8,389 nt of DNA, from assembly GCA_938045085.1 (NCBI GenBank), contig CALINZ010000250.1, forward strand, positions 1 to 8,389. The letters run 5' to 3'. Position numbers and translations under genes: made by a program. Source of the stretch: an uncultured Collinsella sp. (lineage in GTDB: Bacteria; Actinomycetota; Coriobacteriia; Coriobacteriales; Coriobacteriaceae). Within the stretch, counting starts at the first letter, position 1, and each line of letters starts with the position of its first letter. A model generated the notes under the pieces. The model was not told the origin of the DNA. It made no database searches and worked only from the letters and a program-made list of their open reading frames with translations. This document shows, in pieces, positions 1-5,519 of this stretch.

Positions 1-226
1 CGGCGCCGCCAATCACCACGCAGCGGCACACGATCTCAAATCGATCGATCAGCAAAAAGCCGACAAGCAGCACCGCCAAGATTCCGACGATGTTGTCGAT
101 GCCAATCAGCAGCAGGCTCAGCAAAAAGAGCAGCACCGTTGCAAGCGCGCGGTTGTCGACGACCGACCTCACGTATTCAAAGAGCCGATCGGGCACCTCG
201 AACGCTTGCCTATCGTCTTTTGTCAT
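1..226 (-). CDS. Membrane protein, probable N-terminus of sensor histidine kinase (partial)
   Basis: The gene starts at an ATG at 226 and runs off the left edge, leaving 75 complete codons. A GAGGAT ribosome binding site lies about 8 nt upstream. The visible protein has a charged N-terminal stretch (residues 1-26) and two hydrophobic segments, about 28-43 and 46-60, joined by a very short polar turn (D44, N45). A basic, cysteine-containing stretch follows. No H-box or ATPase motif is visible because the catalytic part would lie outside the window. The kinase call rests on position: it begins 26 nt after the stop of an OmpR-family response regulator, the usual order in such operons. The near absence of an extracytoplasmic loop would suggest sensing within the membrane or in the cytoplasm. 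It could instead be an unrelated membrane protein. Confidence 0.6.
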   Translation of the reverse strand, partial: MTKDDRQAFEVPDRLFEYVRSVVDNRALATVLLFLLSLLLIGIDNIVGILAVLLVGFLLIDRFEIVCRCVVIGGA

Positions 227-252
227 ATCAAGATCCTCACAAGCGAAAAGCG

Positions 253-948
253 TTATTCGATGATGTAGCCGACGCCCCAGACGTTTTTGATAAAGCGTGG
301 CTTTTGTGCGTCGTCGCCGATCTTTTCGCGCAAGTGGCGAATATGCACCATCACCGTATTGTTGGAGCCGGGCATAAAGTCCTCGTTCCACACCGCGCGG
401 AACAGGTCCTCCACGGCCACCACGCTGCCGCGATGCTCGACCAGATACAGCAAGATTGAATACTCGGTGGGCGTGAGGCGAACCGGTGAACCGTCCACTG
501 TCACGGAACGAGCATCGCGGTTGATCTCCAAGCCGTCGAGCTGAATGGTCGGCGACTCGGCCGCCTGTGCACGACTACCGTAGCTGGTGTAGCGGCGAAG
601 CTGAGCGTGCACGCGCGCGATGAGCTCCAGCGGACGGAACGGCTTAACCACGTAATCGTCCGCGCCAAGCGAAAGGCCCCCGATCTTGTCTTGCTGGGCA
701 TCGCGCGCCGTCAGCATGATCACAGGATAGGTATGGCTGGAACGGATCGTACGCAGCAGCACAAATCCATCGATATCGGGCAGCATGACATCCAGCAGCG
801 CCAAATCGAACTCCTGCTCCAAGATTGCCTTGGCAGCATCGGCCCCGCTATAGGCAATCTGGACATCAAAGCCCTCTTTTGTAAGGTAGATACCAACCAA
901 GTCGGCGATGGCCTTCTCGTCATCAACTACCAGTATGCGCTCGTTCAT
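253..948 (-). CDS. OmpR/PhoB-family response regulator, VanR-like
   Basis: This is a complete 231-residue DNA-binding response regulator that would receive phosphate from a partner kinase. The receiver domain spans about residues 3-118: acidic pocket D9/D10, phospho-acceptor D53 in LLDVMLPD, switch threonine T80 and conserved K102 in VKPFRP. The winged-helix effector domain spans about 132-231, with a recognition helix near 196-209 (NNTVMVHIRHLREK) and the closing WGVGY motif. Several stretches (HTYP-IMLT, KPFRPLELIARV-AQLRRY, NNT--VHIRHLREK) match my memory of VanR from glycopeptide-resistance operons, so VanR-like is a subfamily impression, not proof of function. The ATG at 948 has an AGAGGAG ribosome binding site 6 nt upstream. 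The putative sensor gene follows 26 nt after the stop. Upstream, a carboxypeptidase gene is divergently transcribed, which suggests it is a target. Confidence 0.93.
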   Translation of the reverse strand: MNERILVVDDEKAIADLVGIYLTKEGFDVQIAYSGADAAKAILEQEFDLALLDVMLPDIDGFVLLRTIRSSHTYPVIMLTARDAQQDKIGGLSLGADDYVVKPFRPLELIARVHAQLRRYTSYGSRAQAAESPTIQLDGLEINRDARSVTVDGSPVRLTPTEYSILLYLVEHRGSVVAVEDLFRAVWNEDFMPGSNNTVMVHIRHLREKIGDDAQKPRFIKNVWGVGYIIE

Positions 949-968
949 GCGTGCTCCTCTCGCGCTCC

Positions 969-974
969 ATTATG
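969..974 (-). promoter_or_regulatory. Candidate -10 box for the response regulator operon
   Basis: On the minus strand this reads CATAAT, five of six matches to the -10 consensus, about 20 bp before the start codon of the response regulator. No good -35 hexamer lies at 16-18 bp, so the promoter may depend on an activator. The leader would be very short, with transcription starting just before the ribosome binding site. Confidence 0.35.
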
Positions 975-1013
975 CCCGAGGCGACGCACGCCACACACAA
1001 CAAGCGTGGGTGA

Positions 1014-1029
1014 TTAAGTCGGCCTTAAG
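1014..1029. promoter_or_regulatory. Candidate response-regulator operator, TTAAG direct repeat
   Basis: Two TTAAG pentamers begin at 1014 and 1025, separated by 6 bp, giving an 11-bp direct-repeat period. OmpR/PhoB-family regulators typically bind as head-to-tail dimers on direct repeats of 10-11 bp. The site lies between the divergent regulator and carboxypeptidase genes, about 40 bp upstream of the candidate -10 of the regulator and about 70 bp upstream of that of the carboxypeptidase. Binding is inferred from geometry and position only. Confidence 0.35.
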
Positions 1030-1100
1030 CACCCTTGTGCCCGTTCGGGCGCGGATGTGGGCCACGCACGCACGCGATGATCGTCGACGCCGGCAAACGA

Positions 1101-1106
1101 TATACT
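1101..1106 (+). promoter_or_regulatory. Candidate -10 box for the carboxypeptidase gene
   Basis: TATACT matches five of six positions of the -10 consensus. Transcription would begin near 1112-1114, about 33 nt before the GTG at 1146. That would exclude the in-frame TTG at 1035 and ATG at 1077 as translation starts. The sequence 17 bp upstream is a poor -35, which fits activator-dependent expression. Confidence 0.45.
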
Positions 1107-1145
1107 CTAGTTCCAGAAGAGACCATCCCGTCGAAAGCGAAATCT

Positions 1146-2486
1146 GTGAAGTCCCTCACCTCTTTTGCAAAGCGCTCAGCCCAGCTTGCCGCCGGCTTTG
1201 TCTGCGCTATCGCCCTTGCCGCTGGCGCGCCCACCGTCGCCGGCGCCCAAGTGCTCACGACCGACAATGTTTGCGGCAAAACCGCCGATGCGCGCGGCAT
1301 CACGGCCGAAAACCTGCCCGATATCGATGCGACCAATGCCCTCGTCATGGGCAAAGACGGCACCGTCTACTATGGGCGCGGCGCCGATGAGCAGGTCAAG
1401 ATTGCCTCGATCACCAAGGTCATGACCGCAATCCTAACCGTCGAGAATTGCAAGATGGACGAGAAGGTCACGGTGAGCAACGCCGCAGCCACCGTGGGTA
1501 ATTCGACCGCCGGCTTGCTCGAAGGCGACGAGCTTACCGTGGAGCAGGCGCTGCGCGGCCTGATGATTCCCTCGGGCAACGACGCCGCCATCGTGCTCGC
1601 CGAATATGTGGGCAAGAAGATCGACCCTAAGACCAAAGACGCCGAGGCCACATTTGTGAAGGCCATGAACGAGCGCGCTAAGAAGCTCGGCTGCACCGGT
1701 ACGCTTTTTGAAAACCCGCATGGTCTGGACTTTGATGAGTGGGCTGGCGATATGCACTCAACCGCACACGACGTGGCGCTGATGATGCAGGAGGCCATGA
1801 AAAACGACACGATCCGCGAGGTCGTAGCGAGCGAGGATTCCTGGATCGAGGTCACGGGCGCCGACGGCACCGACCATTCGCATTCCATGGACACGCATAA
1901 CTATTTGCTGGGCCAAGATGGCAACATCGGTGGCAAGACTGGCACCACCGACGATGCAGGCTATTGCTTTACGAGCGCCTACAACCGCGACGGCGACGAG
2001 ATCTACACCGTTATTTTGAACTCCACCACCACCGATCAGCGCTTTACCGATACCGCCGCCCTTGCCAATTGGTACTACGGTCACAAGGTGACGGTCGCAA
2101 TCGCCAACACGCAGGAAAAGACCGCCAACGGCAACCCGCTTATGGCACGCATTAGCCAGACAGATTGGACGGACAAGACGATCGACGCCACGCTCGCCGA
2201 CCCCGCCGCACAGGCAACGGTGTTCTCACTCGCCGGCGAAGTGACCGAAAAAGTTAGCTACGATGACCTTTCGGGCACGGTGCATGTTGGCGACAAGGTA
2301 GGCAGCGTTACGCTCAAGCAGGACGGCACCAAGGTCGCCGTCATGGACCTGGTTGCCGACGAGGAAGGCACAGGGCCGAATCCCATTGAATGGCTCCTCG
2401 TGAAGCTCGACCGCTTGGGCCGCCGCATCGACAACCGCCCACTTGCGGCAGAGAGCGAGACCGTAGCCAAGGCTCCTGAGATGTAG
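1146..2486 (+). CDS. dacA: D-alanyl-D-alanine carboxypeptidase, serine type (PBP5/DacA family, S11)
   Basis: This exported penicillin-binding protein removes the terminal D-alanine from peptidoglycan stem peptides and so limits cross-linking outside the membrane. From the GTG start it has 446 residues. Residues 1-34 form a signal peptide: basic K2/K9/R10, a hydrophobic core at 13-27 and a likely signal peptidase site near AGA-Q35. All three active-site motifs are present: S88-I-T-K91 with the nucleophile, S143-G-N145, and K264-T-G266. A C-terminal beta-rich domain (about 320-405) and a final segment at 412-430 with amphipathic character resemble the membrane-anchoring end of PBP5. The open reading frame extends upstream to a TTG at 1035 and an ATG at 1077. 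GTG 1146 is preferred because it places the signal peptide at the N-terminus and follows the TATACT box. No strong ribosome binding site precedes it, so the start remains somewhat uncertain. A terminator follows 30 nt after the stop. Confidence 0.93.
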   Translation: MKSLTSFAKRSAQLAAGFVCAIALAAGAPTVAGAQVLTTDNVCGKTADARGITAENLPDIDATNALVMGKDGTVYYGRGADEQVKIASITKVMTAILTVENCKMDEKVTVSNAAATVGNSTAGLLEGDELTVEQALRGLMIPSGNDAAIVLAEYVGKKIDPKTKDAEATFVKAMNERAKKLGCTGTLFENPHGLDFDEWAGDMHSTAHDVALMMQEAMKNDTIREVVASEDSWIEVTGADGTDHSHSMDTHNYLLGQDGNIGGKTGTTDDAGYCFTSAYNRDGDEIYTVILNSTTTDQRFTDTAALANWYYGHKVTVAIANTQEKTANGNPLMARISQTDWTDKTIDATLADPAAQATVFSLAGEVTEKVSYDDLSGTVHVGDKVGSVTLKQDGTKVAVMDLVADEEGTGPNPIEWLLVKLDRLGRRIDNRPLAAESETVAKAPEM

Positions 2487-2515
2487 GGCTGGGGGAACAT
2501 TACATTTGAGATTGG

Positions 2516-2542
2516 AGAGGCGTCCAACGGGCGCCTCTTTTT
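2516..2542 (+). terminator. Intrinsic terminator of the carboxypeptidase gene
   Basis: The arms 2516-2525 and 2529-2538 pair over 10 bp around a 3-nt AAC loop and are followed by a T run at 2538-2542. One pair is a T-G wobble that forms only in the plus-strand transcript, which supports plus-strand orientation. Confidence 0.88.
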
Positions 2543-2621
2543 GAATACCTCTTAAACGGGATGCGTCAGAATCACCAAAGCGACATTGCTAGCCGTTTAC
2601 CTTCGCTGTGTCTTTTCGGAC

Positions 2622-2651
2622 CTTGAAAACGGGTCCACCGGGCATGCTAGT
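2622..2651 (+). repeat. Left inverted repeat flanking the TM2-domain gene
   Basis: This 30-nt segment begins CTTGAAAACGGG and matches the reverse complement of 3838-3868. The first 12 bases are identical, and about 24 of 30 positions match overall with one single-base gap. It overlaps the last codons of the TM2-domain gene. The same stretch also forms a small local hairpin (GGACC/GGTCC, 2618-2635) with no T tract. Confidence 0.6.
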
Positions 2652-3798
2652 AGATCCTTTCGACCTCCTTGGTCAAGGCCCTGAAAAGATCCCCAGCTGA
2701 GGGGTCTGCCCCAGGACACAGCGATTGCCAGGCACCCGTTTCTCCGATGGTGCCCGCACTCGTCATAACAAGATCGTCGCTCCGCCTGCGAATGGAGACA
2801 CTAACGGAGCGGCCATTATGGAACCCATGGATATCGACTTTATTTATGCGCCCATCAGCTAGATAACTAATCATGACATTGATGCTGTCACCATACTCCG
2901 GCAATTCGAAGCCGTGGGAATCCATCAATAGCTTCACGTCCTGATGGTAAATGCGGGCCTCGACGACATTCTTGGGCATCTTCCCCGTCTTTGTTGGAGA
3001 GCAAAAGCTGATGCTTGGCTCCTCTTCGCTCATGCCTCGGTCAAACCTAAGCATGCACGGGCATACCGACTCAATGGTTCGCAAGGCGTCCGCCGCGACC
3101 TTTTCCTCGGTAAACATCTCCACGTCGATGCCGTTTTCTTCCATATAGGCACGGTTTTTACGTTGAAGCTCTAGCCGAGCCGCAGCCTCCCCATCTCCAC
3201 GCTGTTCCCAATTTCCGGAGTCGGCGACATTTCGATCGAATGTAGAATCAACGGAACATGGCGCTTGCTGTTGAGTCTGATCACTGTCGCCGAGACGCCT
3301 TAGCTCGGAGCGTCTCATCAGTAGTGTCACAATATCAAACAGCCAACCAAATCCAAAAAGGCCAAAGGTAAAGAGATATAGAAAGAAGCTACCCCACATC
3401 CGTGCATACGCCCTATGAGCGCCCGACCACCCAAGAAGGAAGCATAGCAAAAGCGCCTTGTTTGCCCTGTCAACCGACGTAATCTCTCGAGTGAGAGATT
3501 TCTGTTCAGGCTTCGCCAAAGGTGTAATTTCATGCGATGAAACAGTAATTGAGGACGTCCTTGACGCCGAGCTCCGAGCGCCTGATTTAGCAACGGCGCG
3601 AGCGACATCCCCAACTCCGACGGTCGTTCTGCTGTATACGGCATTGTAAGCAGCCTTCTTCGGATTTTTGATCCACCCCATGCCCTTCTTACCATAGCCG
3701 GGGATTATCGCCCGCTTTACCGCGCGCTTCGCTCTGCCGGTCGTTCTTGCCTTGAGTGATGTCTTTAGATTCGGCTTACGCAGCCCGACCTTTACCAT
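2647..3798 (-). CDS. TM2-domain membrane protein with unrecognised C-terminal domain
   Basis: The protein has 383 residues and no assigned function. The N-terminal 55 residues are very basic (many K and R, GYGKKGMGWIKNPKKAAYN) and resemble a module I recall in front of TM2 domains in other bacteria. A serine-rich linker at about 72-110 follows. The TM2 domain spans about 114-162: two hydrophobic helices around the signature G126-x-H128-R-x-Y131 and a second segment GLFGFGWLFDIV. The polar C-terminal part (about 205-383) lies outside the membrane and is not recognised. It has one clustered CPC motif (C246, C248). The ATG at 3798 is chosen over the TTG at 3867 because GGAG lies 7 nt upstream and because the conserved basic module begins there. 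The gene appears less GC-rich than its neighbours and is bracketed by inverted repeats, which suggests acquisition. No intrinsic terminator is visible downstream on its strand. Confidence 0.8.
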   Translation of the reverse strand: MVKVGLRKPNLKTSLKARTTGRAKRAVKRAIIPGYGKKGMGWIKNPKKAAYNAVYSRTTVGVGDVARAVAKSGARSSASRTSSITVSSHEITPLAKPEQKSLTREITSVDRANKALLLCFLLGWSGAHRAYARMWGSFFLYLFTFGLFGFGWLFDIVTLLMRRSELRRLGDSDQTQQQAPCSVDSTFDRNVADSGNWEQRGDGEAAARLELQRKNRAYMEENGIDVEMFTEEKVAADALRTIESVCPCMLRFDRGMSEEEPSISFCSPTKTGKMPKNVVEARIYHQDVKLLMDSHGFELPEYGDSINVMISYLADGRINKVDIHGFHNGRSVSVSIRRRSDDLVMTSAGTIGETGAWQSLCPGADPSAGDLFRALTKEVERIY

Positions 3799-3805
3799 AT
3801 TTCTA

Positions 3806-3809
3806 CTCC
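3806..3809 (-). promoter_or_regulatory. Ribosome binding site fixing the TM2-domain gene start
   Basis: GGAG on the minus strand lies 7 nt before the ATG at 3798. The upstream TTG at 3867 has no such site and sits inside the right inverted repeat, so the 383-residue form is preferred over a 406-residue one. Confidence 0.65.
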
Positions 3810-3837
3810 ATCCCCTCGGAACCCCACACCGGGGTGC

Positions 3838-3868
3838 ACGAGCACGCCTAGGTCTCCCCGTTTTCAAG
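3838..3868 (-). repeat. Right inverted repeat flanking the TM2-domain gene
   Basis: This is the partner of 2622-2651 in inverted orientation, with CTTGAAAACGGG at the outer edge of both copies. It lies about 40 bp upstream of the start codon, so the pair encloses the whole gene and its ribosome binding site. No transposase is present in the enclosed 1.25 kb. Confidence 0.6.
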
Positions 3869-3933
3869 CGCCCCGTGTTTGCCTAATGTTCACGCCCTTT
3901 CGGACTCTAATCCTCAGCTGCCATTCTTGATAA

Positions 3934-3960
3934 TAAAAAAGGGCCCCAAATGGGACCCTT
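3934..3960 (-). terminator. Intrinsic terminator of tRNA-Ser
   Basis: In the minus-strand transcript, arms of 9 bp (3952-3960 and 3939-3947) enclose an ATTT loop and are followed by six T. A T-G wobble forms only on the minus strand. It lies 15 nt beyond the CCA end of tRNA-Ser and also separates that transcript from the TM2-domain gene. Confidence 0.87.
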
Positions 3961-3974
3961 CTTCAAAGTCATAC

Positions 3975-4065
3975 TGGCGGAGAGCTGGGGATTCGAACCC
4001 CAGATGCCCTTTTGGGGCATACTCGCTTAGCAGGCGAGCACCTTCGGCCTCTCGGTCAGCTCTCC
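3975..4065 (-). tRNA. tRNA-Ser, anticodon GCU
   Basis: This is a complete 91-nt class II tRNA. The acceptor arms GGAGAGC and GCTCTCC pair fully, with discriminator G and an encoded CCA. The anticodon stem CTCGC/GCGAG holds the loop CTGCTAA, giving anticodon GCT for AGC and AGU codons. A long variable arm (TGCCCC/GGGCA region) and a T-arm with TTCGAAT confirm serine identity. It has its own promoter and terminator and is thus a single-gene unit. Its 3' end is a common target for integrative elements, but I found no second copy of that end in the window. Confidence 0.97.
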
Positions 4066-4079
4066 GTAACAGCCGTTCT

Positions 4080-4108
4080 ATAGTAACCAAACAGCCGAAG
4101 TTGGGCAA
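4080..4108 (-). promoter_or_regulatory. Promoter of tRNA-Ser
   Basis: On the minus strand, TTGCCC (4103-4108) and TACTAT (4080-4085) are separated by exactly 17 bp, a good sigma-70-type arrangement. Transcription would start about 7 nt further on, a few bases before the mature 5' end at 4065. Confidence 0.65.
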
Positions 4109-4128
4109 GGGGAATTTTGAGGCGTTTC

Positions 4129-4149
4129 CTCTTTTACCTCTCTTTTACC
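4129..4149. repeat. Short tandem repeat upstream of the tRNA-Ser promoter
   Basis: CTCTTTTACC occurs at 4129-4138 and again at 4140-4149, an 11-bp period with two copies. It lies about 20 bp upstream of the tRNA-Ser -35. It could be an upstream A/T-rich promoter element or chance. Confidence 0.4.
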
Positions 4150-4170
4150 AGTAAACGTCTCAGTCAATCA

Positions 4171-4225
4171 TCTCAACCTGTAACATCTGCAGGCCGTAAT
4201 CCCCTCCAGATGTTACAGGTTGAGA
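4171..4225. repeat. Perfect 19-bp inverted repeat with 17-nt loop
   Basis: The arms 4171-4189 and 4207-4225 are exact reverse complements (TCTCAACCTGTAACATCTG) around a 17-nt loop. The arms have mixed composition and neither strand has a T tract after the stem, so it does not look like an intrinsic terminator. It lies 49 bp beyond the ATPase stop codon and upstream of the tRNA-Ser promoter, so it could form a stable hairpin in the ATPase 3' untranslated region or serve as a DNA target. Confidence 0.92.
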
Positions 4226-4274
4226 CAAAGATACAAGGACGGCCCCAGCGACAGCGCGGACAGCCCATTCTTTA

Positions 4275-5357
4275 TTAGTCCTCTCGAACGGTCTCCAACA
4301 GATAATCGCGCATGTACGGAATTGCAAACGAAACACAGCCATAGCCCGCGGGCTCAATCAACCCCGCATCGATCAGACGCTTGCGATATGACCCAACTTT
4401 GTTCGCCGACAAACCCATCTTCTTGGCGATATCGCCGTTGGCGATATCGACGCCCTCGCATTGAGCCATCGCCGCGAGATACTGAAACTGCCGTTCCGAC
4501 ACCCTGCGCAGCGCTGGGGCAATCACCATAGCATTAAAGCTATCAAGAGCCGCCTGGATACCCTTACGAGCCGCCTCTTCGCTCACGCTCTCCGCCCCAC
4601 TGCGCGCAGCAACCTGCCAAGCGTAATATCCGACCAGCTGGACCATAAAGGGATAGCCTGCCGAAGCTTTTGTTAATAGCTCAGCGGCACCTTTGTCGAG
4701 CTCCTTGCCCGCTCGTCTCATCGTATCCTCAAACGATCCGCCAACTTCAAAATCGGAAAGCCGAGTAAGTTCAACATGTTTGGCTCGCTGAAGGAACGTC
4801 AACGTATCATCCACCACCACGCCATCTACCGATGTCGGCAGCCCGGCGAAAGCGAAAGCGACATTCGCTCCTTGGCGGATCAAGAGCTGCATCTCATTGC
4901 CTAGCTCGCGCATTTCCTCAGTTGAGGCATCCTGGATCTCGTCGAGCGTAATGAGCAGACCACCGCGCTTCGCAGCATCGTACATCGCCTCGCCCAGATG
5001 AGAGGCCGACTTCGACATCTCCATGGAGCCAAGGCTGACCCCTAAAATCGATGGGGAAATCGAGATTGATTCAAGACGAACGTTTCGCTGCAGAGCCTCG
5101 AGGATTCTATTGCAAAAACCAGCATTGGAGGCAACGTCAACGACCTCGAATCCTTTTTTGCGTGCAAGGTCACCCAATGCATTAAGGAGCACCGTTTTAC
5201 CTGTGCCTCGGACGCCCGAGATGCGCATGAGTCGATCGGGGGCACCAGGACCATTCTCAAGAGCCTCGGCAAAGTCATCCAAAACAGTGTCCCGTCCGAT
5301 AAGCTCAGGCGGATTCATGCCCGCCGTTGGCTTAAAGGGGTTAACAGCTTTCGTCAT
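4275..5357 (-). CDS. AAA+ ATPase with C-terminal winged helix (Orc1/Cdc6-like architecture)
   Basis: The protein has 360 residues and should be a cytosolic ATP-binding protein. It begins with the motif NPFKPTAG...PPELIGRD (6-23), which I associate with a family of uncharacterised actinobacterial ATPases. Walker A is G48-VRGTG-K54-T55, and Walker B is LLITL-D139-E140. The strand FAFAGLP (168-174) fits the sensor-1 region, and a GYPFMVQLVGYYAW segment (234-247) lies in the lid. Residues about 285-360 form a winged helix, with a predicted recognition segment near LSANKVGSYRKRLIDAGLIEP. The layout suggests DNA binding controlled by ATP; the target and pathway are unknown. The ATG at 5357 has an excellent AGGAGG site, unlike the TTG at 5393, which lies inside a repeat array. 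That array directly precedes the ribosome binding site and may be the operator. No terminator is seen after the stop. Confidence 0.85.
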   Translation of the reverse strand: MTKAVNPFKPTAGMNPPELIGRDTVLDDFAEALENGPGAPDRLMRISGVRGTGKTVLLNALGDLARKKGFEVVDVASNAGFCNRILEALQRNVRLESISISPSILGVSLGSMEMSKSASHLGEAMYDAAKRGGLLITLDEIQDASTEEMRELGNEMQLLIRQGANVAFAFAGLPTSVDGVVVDDTLTFLQRAKHVELTRLSDFEVGGSFEDTMRRAGKELDKGAAELLTKASAGYPFMVQLVGYYAWQVAARSGAESVSEEAARKGIQAALDSFNAMVIAPALRRVSERQFQYLAAMAQCEGVDIANGDIAKKMGLSANKVGSYRKRLIDAGLIEPAGYGCVSFAIPYMRDYLLETVRED

Positions 5358-5361
5358 TCTG

Positions 5362-5369
5362 CCCTCCTC
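5362..5369 (-). promoter_or_regulatory. Ribosome binding site fixing the ATPase start
   Basis: GAGGAGGG on the minus strand is a near-perfect Shine-Dalgarno sequence, its AGGAGG core 5 nt before the ATG at 5357. It rules out the in-frame TTG at 5393 as the main start. Confidence 0.8.
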
Positions 5370-5372
5370 TGC

Positions 5373-5429
5373 TAGTTTTAACAACTTTAACAAAGTTTAG
5401 CAACTTTAGCAGAGTTTAACAGTTTTAGC
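5373..5429. repeat. Iteron-like array: six TTTARC repeats, 19-bp higher-order period
   Basis: TTTAAC or TTTAGC cores (plus strand) begin at 5377, 5386, 5396, 5405, 5415 and 5424, spaced 9, 10, 9, 10 and 9 bp. The array is therefore three copies of a 19-bp double unit. It ends 3 bp before the ribosome binding site of the ATPase gene, within the region expected for its promoter or leader. The near-helical spacing would place each core on a similar face of the DNA, as in operators or replication iterons. The ATPase with its winged helix is the obvious candidate binder, by inference. Confidence 0.85.
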
Positions 5430-5519
5430 AGGCTCGGCGGCTTTATGCCTTACCAATCCTGCCGGGTCCTCCCGCCCGCGCCGATACAAATAGCGCGGTG
5501 CGGCCCCTCTATATCGCCC

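Noticed and set aside
1035..1145. N-terminal extension of the carboxypeptidase from TTG 1035 or ATG 1077
   Set aside because: It would place about 23 or 37 non-hydrophobic residues before a normal signal peptide and lies upstream of the likely transcription start after TATACT.
253..2486. Glycopeptide-resistance (van) operon
   Set aside because: No ligase, dehydrogenase or D,D-dipeptidase genes are visible, and the carboxypeptidase is the ordinary serine-type DacA family rather than zinc-dependent VanY.
2618..2635. GGACC/GGTCC hairpin as terminator of the TM2-domain gene
   Set aside because: The stem is only 5 bp with a 9-nt loop and has no T tract on the minus strand.
2614..3905. TTTCGGAC at 2614-2621 and 3898-3905 as a target-site duplication around the TM2 unit
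   Set aside because: The left copy touches the inverted repeat but the right copy is 29 bp outside its partner, and an 8-bp match between two such regions is easily due to chance.
4160..4357. 65-codon minus-strand open frame across the 19-bp inverted repeat
   Set aside because: It overlaps the ATPase 3' end out of frame, has no ribosome binding site, and its composition looks like an off-frame shadow.
5373..5429. CRISPR array
   Set aside because: The units are only 9-10 bp with no unique spacers of the required length and no cas genes nearby.
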